From Tetrahymena elliotti 4EA (Eukaryota > Ciliophora > Oligohymenophorea > Hymenostomatida > Tetrahymenidae), in assembly GCA_000231825.2 (NCBI GenBank), contig JH720376.1, positions 284,013-319,281 on the forward strand: a DNA stretch of 35,269 nt, given 5' to 3'. Both the position numbers and the translations under genes were made by a program. Position 1 is the stretch's first letter, and each line of letters begins with the position of its first letter. Below the pieces are notes generated by a model. That model made no database searches and had not been told where the DNA came from. It worked only from the letters and a program-made list of their open reading frames with translations. Shown piece by piece: positions 28,222 to 35,269 of this stretch.

Positions 28222-29114
28222 TTTTGATATTTCTTAAATTTATTTTTTAAAAGACTACTAAATTTTTTTTAAAGATATAAAAAATTAATCAACTGTTTTT
28301 GCGGGAGATATTAAACAAACAAAAACTTAGATATTATAATAATTAGCTCAAATTTTTAAAATCATTCAAATATTTTCATTGAATTTTAATCGATTAAAAA
28401 AAATGAATGATAAAATGAGTAAAATCAATTATTTAATAGTCCATAAGAAAAAAAAACCATCTGAGAACCTGTTATTGAAAATAATTTTAAAAAGAAAGAT
28501 TTTACTTTAAAATAAAATTTCAGATGAATAAAAAGGATAAAGACTAAAATGATCAGAGTTCGTTATTCAATAATTCTTGAAGAAGAAATACACCAAGCAA
28601 GGATTTTAAAAATAATATCTACTCTCCAAATCATCTTAAACACTATTTTTTTTAAGGTTCTTTCCATTTTCATAACAATAAACTAAGCAAAATATGAAAT
28701 TAATAGTAACTAAAAAATATTTACAATTTATTTGTTTAAATAAATGAAAAATTCAAAGATTGTCTTAATCAAATATCTTAAAAAAAATAATATCAACATA
28801 AAGATATTTTTAATTTTTTGTTTTGGCCAAATAAATATATAGAGTTTTTTAGATGAAATTTATTTTTAGAATAGTGAGAAGAGGCATAGTAAATTATATA
28901 GAATAAATAAAACACCGAAATTAAATTTGATTTTACTCTTACTTTGAATGTAAGTTAGAATAAATATTAATATAGTTTTGAATGAGTTTTTAGTTATGAG
29001 ATAATTTATTTAATGTACTTTGTTTTTGTTTTTTAGAATGAAGAAAGTAATTTGAATGAAATTAATTTATATTAAACAGCTTTAAATTTAATTAATGTAT
29101 GTTTTTTATGTTTG
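28222..29114. other. Intergenic between WD40 and coiled-coil genes
   Basis: AT-rich, with no gene or repeat recognised. It should hold the promoter of the WD40 gene (right of 28221) and the 3' UTR of the coiled-coil gene (left of 29115). Confidence 0.5.
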
Positions 29115-30632
29115 TCAAAATTACATTGGAGGTTGGCTTATTTTAGAAGGGATAAATTGTTTATATTTTTATGAGTGAGTATGAATTCTTTTTAAATGTT
29201 TTGTGTTTCTTATTTAATCAGGTAAGTCACTATCTGTTAGAAGAGGTTTGCCGAGATAATTTTCGTTGTTATCTATTTAAGGCTAAAAGGGAATTTAGTT
29301 GACTGATCTATCGAATTCTATTTGCAAGTAAAATTATAAGGAAATTAAAGTTAAAATAAAATATTATTTACCTTTCTGAATATTAGAATAAACTTTTTCA
29401 AAATTCTTTTTGTCTTTTTCAAATTTTGATCTCTCGTAACCATCTTCTACTTTAGATAGATTGACCTTAATTTATTTTTTGGTCTCAGTATGCTTTTTAT
29501 CATATTATTCAAGCATTTTTGAAAGTAATTTATTTTATTCTTCAATAACAGTTGTTATTTTTTCTTAATTAATTTCTTTTTTCATTAAAGCTTAATTGTA
29601 CATATTTATTGCCATTAAATTAGCTAATTTCTCTTAAGGCATGTTATTTAAAATTTATTTGGCAAGAGAAACCATTCCTTGTTATTTCTACTTTTTAGCC
29701 TTTTTCATCTTTTTTTAGCTCTTAGGAGATTGTTATTATTCAATAGGCGAGAAATACATAACAGGCTATTTTATAGCAGGAAGCTTGAATTTATTATCTG
29801 ATTTTGTGCTTTACATATTCTAAGACTTTGATCTCTTTTTTGATTACTTTTACATTGAATCAAGATTATTTTTATATAACTACATTTACTTTAAAGTTTG
29901 GTTTATATCAAATATTTTTTGATCATATTTATTTAACAATCCACTATTCTCTTCTCTCTAAACAAAGCAAGATTTATTTCTAAGTTATCCAAATTATCCT
30001 AATTGAGAATCGCTTCTTTACTCTAAAAATTAACTGCTATCTAAATAAGAACTCAACACTTGATTTTTAGGAGTTCCTCCAGTCCCTTCTTCTAAATTAT
30101 TTTTAGATTTAAAACCACTTCTGGTGTGATGAAAAGGTTGGAATGGTATCCCTAAAGGAGATTTTTTTTAAATACTACTTTAGCCTTCATTTTATTTCTC
30201 TTATTAAGGCTCTAATTCATTAGATTTAAATTATTCTAAGTTATCTTTTGAAAAAGAAAACTATTTTAGTGGCTAAATCTGCAAATGTTAATTGGTACTA
30301 TTTTAGCTAGAAATAGCATCACTTGTGCTCAAATCTCTTATTTTAGTACCAAAATCATGACTGCTTTATCTTGTATGGTATTTTTAGTAAAATTAAAAGG
30401 GAGATACATTAAATGTTATGCTTTTAACATCTTTTTAAGGATAATCATTGACTAAAGATTAATAATTTTTAGAATTCGATTTGTGTTCTTGAGATTTGTA
30501 TGGCATTTCAAAATTAGATCCTACTCTCCTAAAATTATTAACAGATTTTCTTGTTTTTGAGACTTTATTATCTTTCCTAGGTGTGTTAAAATCATGGGCG
30601 TCTATTGTATTTATGTCATATGATTCGTCCAT
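29115..30632 (-). CDS. Hypothetical Gln/Lys/Ser-rich coiled-coil protein
   Basis: Two exons, 29372-30632 and 29115-29317, with a 54-nt intron (GTAAAT..AATAG, 29318-29371), give 487 aa ending at TGA 29115-29117. No family is recognised. Residues 1-300 are polar and low in hydrophobics, rich in Ser, Asn, Gln and Lys, and probably disordered. A basic tract lies near 304-317 (KSQKKMKKAKKQKQQ). Residues about 345-415 form a probable coiled coil (IEEQNKLLSKMLEQYDKKH). There is no signal peptide or membrane segment. The basic tract could be a nuclear-localisation or microtubule-binding element, but that is inference. The intron is supported because both flanks are open in the joined frame and the first exon otherwise runs into AT-rich sequence. 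It lies 0.9 kb upstream of the WD40 gene, on the same strand. Confidence 0.72.
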
Positions 30633-31030
30633 ATTTTAATTTATATTACAAATTATATTTTAATTTTTGACTTACTTCTAATTACTTAAATGATTTTCTT
30701 TGTTATTTCTTTATGCCTGTAGCTTGCCCTTACTAATAAAATTAACTAATATTTTTCTTAAAAATTAACAAATTCATAATCTAACTAAACAAATAAAATT
30801 TTGAAGCAATGGTTATCCTTGCCTATATTCTTAAAAATTTTGAAATAACATAGTGGACATAAACAAATAACAAAATTTTATCAACATGAATGTCTTTTTA
30901 TTTTTTTCCATTTATCTCTTTGAATAAATTTCTTCTTTTTTATATTTAAATTGATGAAAATTATTTTTATTTCCATTTTAAAAAAATTTTTACTGTAAAA
31001 AAAGTGTAATAAAAAAAATAACTTTAATTC

Positions 31031-31087
31031 ATATTTTAAGAATCAAATTGAATTTCGAGTATATAGAAAATTTGATTCTTAAAATAT
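31031..31087. repeat. Perfect 19-bp inverted repeat (hairpin)
   Basis: Left arm ATATTTTAAGAATCAAATT at 31031-31049 is the exact reverse complement of 31069-31087, with a 19-nt spacer. It could form a stable cruciform or RNA hairpin, or be the remnant of a small foldback element. Confidence 0.85.
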
Positions 31088-31139
31088 TAATTAAAATAAA
31101 CTTAAGTAAAAATAATATCTCATACATTCTTAATATTCA

Positions 31140-31440
31140 TGAAGTTAGATGATATTAATTATATCAAAATGATAAAAAATTAATCAAATATTTTGTTCAT
31201 AAGTTTTGTTTTTTATTTTATAGCTTAATGGAGATCATGATAATTAATTAATTGATGTAATTTTAGTATCAAATTGGTAAAAAATTAAATCAATGCTTTG
31301 TTCACTAATTATGCATTTTATTTTCCAAATTCGATGAAGATCAAATTATTTTTGTTATTAAGATAAAATAATTAGATATTTTGTATTTCAGCTTATGATG
31401 AATATTTGATTCTAAATTTCAAGTTATGTAATATACAACA
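31140..31440. repeat. Degenerate ~105-nt tandem repeat
   Basis: TATCAAAATGATAAAAAATT (near 31162) recurs as TATCAAATTGGTAAAAAATT (near 31267), each followed by a TTTTGTTCA or TTTGTTCAC block and a TTTATTTT block. Later, CAGCTTATGATGAATATTTG (31389) and TAGTTTATGGTGTAAATTTA (about 31785) look like further drifted units. Confidence 0.5.
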
Positions 31441-32820
31441 TTACATTATAAAATAATTAAAAATCATTAAATTTGTATTCTTATCTTGAAAATTATGGAT
31501 GAAAAAGAATTTATCCAGGATTAAAAATAATTAATTGAATAGTAAATAAATATTCTAAATTCTTATTAGAAAAAAAGCAGATAAAATATAAATCATACAT
31601 TTTCAAATCACAATTTTTTATTTTATTCATAGAAATTAAATTTAAATTTATTCACACAAAATATTTTTCTATTTTTGATTAAATAATAAATTAATGTTTA
31701 TTTAATGATATATATGTTTTTACAAATTAATTGAAGATAGTTTTAGTTTCTTATATTTATATAAAATAATTAGATCATTTATTTTAGTTTATGGTGTAAA
31801 TTTAATGCTAAATATTTAAGTATTAGTAGAATAGATATTCAAATTACAAATTATTTAAAATGAATTGCATGTACATTTTCCTGAAATAAAAGATAACTAA
31901 AGCTTTAATAATTAAATGAATAATAAATAAATATTTAGTTCGAAAAGCCTCTTTTTAAGTTTTGTTTGTTAATAAAGATCAAGATATTTTTTTTTAAATA
32001 ATGCTAAGGTATTTTCTTTACTTTGAGAACAAAAATTTTAGATTAAATATTCATGAAAAAATTAATAATTATTAACAAAATATATAGTCATTCTAATATT
32101 GTTTGTATTTTTAACTATTTAATGAAGCTTATATAATATCAAAAGCAATTAAAAGAATAACTTTAGATTAGAAACATTAATTTTTTAAACTAAATAAAAA
32201 ACATATTGTTTAAATTTAGAAACTTTCATTTTCTAAATATTATTTTGAAATATAATTTTAACAATATATTTATACATTCATAATAGTTTCTAGAACATTT
32301 TTTAAATAAATTTGAAATACTATTCACTTTTACCTTTTTTAGCTCAAAAATATATAATTAATTATTATTTTAAAAAGAAAAATTTTTTAAATAAATGATA
32401 TTTTTTGGAAAAGATATTTTAATAACTTTTAAATTTTTAATAATTTTGCCTTTTATTTAAACTTTTATTTAGGTTGGTTCATTTTTTGTTGTTGAAATTT
32501 TTATAAATTATTTTAGTAAATTTAAATAAATTCAAATTTTAGAAAAGCTGAGAAAAGGTATTTATCCTATGTAAATTTCTATAGCTTAATCATCATGATT
32601 ATTTAAATGTAGAGTCATATTTAATTAGAAGGAGACATTACAAATTTCACAAATGGTAATATGGTGTTTTTAATCTAGACAAAACTTAGAATTTTTAAAG
32701 ATAGAATCAAATCTGATCAAAGAAGTTTTGACCTTTGATTTATTATTAGATAGTGATTATTAATTATATTGCTTTGTTTATATATTATTTACAGATTCAT
32801 TCAAATAAAATCAATTCACT

Positions 32821-32830
32821 CACACGTGTG
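32821..32830. promoter_or_regulatory. Palindromic G-box-like site CACACGTGTG
   Basis: A ten-base perfect palindrome with a CACGTG core, 278 bp upstream of the bZIP ATG. An ACGT core is the classic contact site of bZIP dimers (G-box, UPRE/CRE half-sites) and also of some bHLH factors. It stands out against the AT-rich surroundings. Function is inferred. Confidence 0.45.
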
Positions 32831-33107
32831 TTTGAAATGACTTTTAGTGCATTAATAAATGAAAGGGAACATATCGAAATTTTGTATTAATTTTTGAAAG
32901 CAAAAAAAGCAAAAAATAGAAAAAAAATAGAAAGTGAATAATCTAATAGAAGCAAGTCAAACAAATTATTTATTATAAACTTTGATTAATATAGCTACAT
33001 TTGTTAAATAATTGATTGATTGATTAATTAATTATCAGCTATCAAAATCCTAATAATTTAAATATTCACCAAATTTAAAACAAATTTGATAAAGACTTAT
33101 ACAAAAT

Positions 33108-34553
33108 ATGAACAACTAAACCTCTCTTTTTGAAGAATAAGATTATAACTTTGACAATATATTAAACAATTCAAGATGCAATGCAGATTTGTTTAGCTCA
33201 TAATTGAATAGCTAAGACTCTTTAAATCAATAACACCATCTTGATAACTCTTATCCTGAGGGATTCTTTGATAATATTGATTAAATTAGCTATCAACATC
33301 ACTAGCATGATGCTTAAAACGATTTAGCAAATAACGCAAATTACACTTAAGGATAATAAAATGAATAACTAGCTTAAGAAACATAATCTACCAATAACCT
33401 TCAACACAGAATTCCAATTAAAGAGAAGGTGCAAATAAGAAAATAAAAATTATTTGAATAGAGACTAAGAAATGGTCAAATTGTCTAGTAGCAATAGCAA
33501 ATATAACAATAAATGGAAGATATTATTAGCTAAAATCAAGAAAGCGCAAGCACTGATATTGATAAAATGTTGGATGAAAACTTAGAAAAAGAATCAAGTT
33601 CTCTCTAAGAAAAAAGTAAAAAAAAGGGTAAAAGAATATCTAAAAACTAAGAAAAGGAATAAAATTAATTAAGTAACAACATAGATGACATCTCTTTGTT
33701 AGATAAAAAAACATAATAAAAAATCAAGAATAGAATCTCTGCATAAAGATCAAGAGATGACAGAAAAAAGCATTTATTGAATTTAAAAGACGAAGTCAGT
33801 AGCTTATCTGAGAGAGTCAAAACATTAAAAGAAGAAAATGAATAATTAAGATAATAATTAGAGTCAAATGTTTGCTCTAAATGTCAATCTTAATGTAGCA
33901 CTGATGATAGCTAAAGTGAATGCTTTGACTATCTCTAACAATCGCCTTATGATTTCGATAGAATTGAGAGAGTAAATAGTTAATAATTTAACATATTTGG
34001 TATGAACGCTACCTCTTCATTTGCAATCATCTTTTGCATTTGTCTAATTGGCATTCAAATACATAACTCTAACATAGTCTAAAATTAAATTTCTAACCCA
34101 ATGGTTTTCTTATCAACAAATAATAACTTAAGTCCTTAAGGATTGAGTGAATAAACTTGTGCTTAACAGAACTCGATAATTTAAGAATAAAATGCATTAA
34201 GTGTATATACAGGAATAGATTAAAAATATGTTTAAAAAGATTCAATTATAAATTCTCAATTAATCAAAGGATTTGGAAGACCTGGATCAAGCATAGAGTC
34301 TATTATGAATTTAAATTAAAATAAATAAAACGATGAAATAGTCTGTCCTAATTCTTATATTATATTATATGGCCAAGATCAAAATGAATAACACAATATT
34401 ATAAATTTAACTTTAACCAATTAAACAAATTTCTATTCAGCCTATGATGGCTAATATTATCCTCTTTACTAAGACGATCAAGGTGGTTAAATTAAACTCA
34501 CTTGCCTCATCCTTAAATATGAATAAATCTCAGGTACTTAGCAAGAGCTTTGA
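33108..34553 (+). CDS. Membrane-tethered bZIP transcription factor (ATF6/CREB3-type architecture)
   Basis: Single exon, 481 aa, ATG at 33108, TGA at 34551-34553, open only with TAA/TAG as Gln. Residues 1-200 are polar and Gln/Asn-rich, plausibly an activation domain, with a VQQQQQIQQQ tract. The bZIP is textbook: basic region NRISAQRSR (N208 and R216, the N-x7-R signature), first zipper Leu ten residues later, heptad leucines L226, L233, L240 and L247. A Cys/Ser-rich linker with CSKC follows, then one hydrophobic span (about 303-318, FAIIFCICLIGI). The remaining ~160 residues carry NLT and NQT sequons, as expected for a lumenal domain. This order matches ATF6/CREB3 factors, which are held in the ER membrane and released by proteolysis under ER stress. 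A nuclear basic domain plus membrane span is seen in the sequence; ER anchoring, cleavage and stress response are inferred. No canonical S1P site (RxxL just after the span) is evident. Confidence 0.85.
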
Positions 34554-35055
34554 TAAAAAGAAATTAATCTAACATTTAAATTAAAATATCCAAACAAACA
34601 AACAAATATTGATAATCTTAATCATTATTAACAATTATCAATATATATATATATGATACTAACCAACTATAATAAAAGCAATGTTAATTTAATCATCCAA
34701 CCCTATCTATAATTTAAACCAATTTATTTGCTTTTAATTTTTCTATCTCGTAAATATTCATATTCTTTGTTTATTTTTCTTATTAAATTTTAGTCATATT
34801 CACTCATTCATTTCATTCAAAAAACTATTTAAAAATTCTTCTGTATTCATTAATTAAATAATTATGTCTGGTAATAATTAATTATTTTGAAGTAAAATCA
34901 TTCAATTTTCCATCGAAAAAATTTAGATTATTTGTATATAATGTTCATCAAGTAATTTCTCACTTTTTATTAAGGATAAAATTCATAATCAAGATCACCT
35001 TTTTATTATTGATTATCTTCAATCAAAATTTAAAAATATAATAAAATAAATAAAA
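34554..35055. other. Intergenic downstream of bZIP gene
   Basis: AT-rich 3' flank containing a short (AT)n run near 34640-34654 and no recognised gene or repeat. It should hold the bZIP 3' UTR and the promoter of the ORF starting at 35056. Confidence 0.5.
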
Positions 35056-35269
35056 ATGGATATTATTTAATTTTAAAGCATTCAGAAAGAAAAAAGTATT
35101 TTTTAGCTCGAATAAAAACTTTTGAAAAACTTTACATAAAAATTAATATCTTATTCATTAATAATTCAAAAGATTCACCATAAGCCAGAGAAATAGAATT
35201 CTAATTTAATTCAATTCCTAAATTCAAAAAAAAAAGAGTAATTTCTATTGAAAATAAAAGATCTTTTTA
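35056..35269 (+). CDS. Start of an unidentified gene (runs off right edge)
   Basis: An ORF opens at ATG 35056 in a favourable context (AAAAATGG) and stays open for 71 codons to the window end with the ciliate code. The visible protein starts MDIIQFQSIQKEKS and is Gln/Lys-rich with a short basic tract (KKKR). No family is recognised. Because TGA is rare in this AT-rich DNA, 71 open codons are weak evidence alone; the start context and polar, protein-like composition favour a real gene. It would be in the same orientation as the bZIP gene, about 500 nt downstream of its stop. Confidence 0.4.

Larger units (their letters stand above)
30633..33107. promoter_or_regulatory. Divergent intergenic region between coiled-coil and bZIP genes
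   Basis: 2.5 kb separating genes that are transcribed away from each other, so it should carry both promoters. It holds a 19-bp perfect inverted repeat (31031-31087), a degenerate repeat of about 105 nt (31140-31440, weaker near 31717-31830) and a palindrome CACACGTGTG (32821-32830). No coding sequence is accepted here. Confidence 0.5.

Overview
This window looks like macronuclear-type DNA of an oligohymenophorean ciliate, most likely Tetrahymena. It is very AT-rich. Every long gene reads through TAA and TAG as glutamine and ends at TGA. Introns are GT..AG, AT-rich and 50 to about 250 nt long, which excludes Paramecium with its roughly 25-nt introns. The clearest anchor is an intronless 443-codon beta-tubulin with a Tetrahymena-type glutamate-rich tail and eight in-frame TAA codons. 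Most ORFs defined by the standard code are fragments or shadows, so the gene models here were built by hand with the ciliate code and inferred introns.

Layout. On the left are two tandem copies of a giant membrane-protein gene, both on the minus strand. Copy A (1-3963) is cut by the left edge. Copy B (7667-17884, six exons, 3287 aa) is complete: signal peptide, Cys-rich furin-like head, long ectodomain, beta-helix-like GG-rich region, a CxxGYxGPLCxxCD module and about eight membrane segments. The duplication includes the upstream flank and has a period of about 13.9-14.1 kb. The 3.7 kb between the copies holds a partial third copy of the gene's 5' end, weak ORFs, and a GC-richer segment that looks like a decayed Tc1/mariner transposase.

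The middle and right carry beta-tubulin (20021-21352, minus), a sphingomyelin-synthase-like enzyme with the H-H-D triad (24240-25336, minus), an ESC/EED-like WD40 protein (26493-28221, minus), an unrecognised coiled-coil protein (29115-30632, minus) and a membrane-tethered bZIP factor (33108-34553, plus). The bZIP has the ATF6/CREB3-type order: bZIP, one membrane span, then a putative lumenal domain. The start of another plus-strand ORF runs off the right edge.

The genes do not form an operon or an obvious pathway. The main points of interest are the membrane-tethered bZIP with a palindromic CACACGTGTG 278 bp upstream, the tandem giant receptor-like genes with an extra copy of the first-exon start, the degenerate repeat array that includes the last codons of the WD40 gene, and the transposase relic. 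No rRNA, tRNA or CRISPR was recognised.
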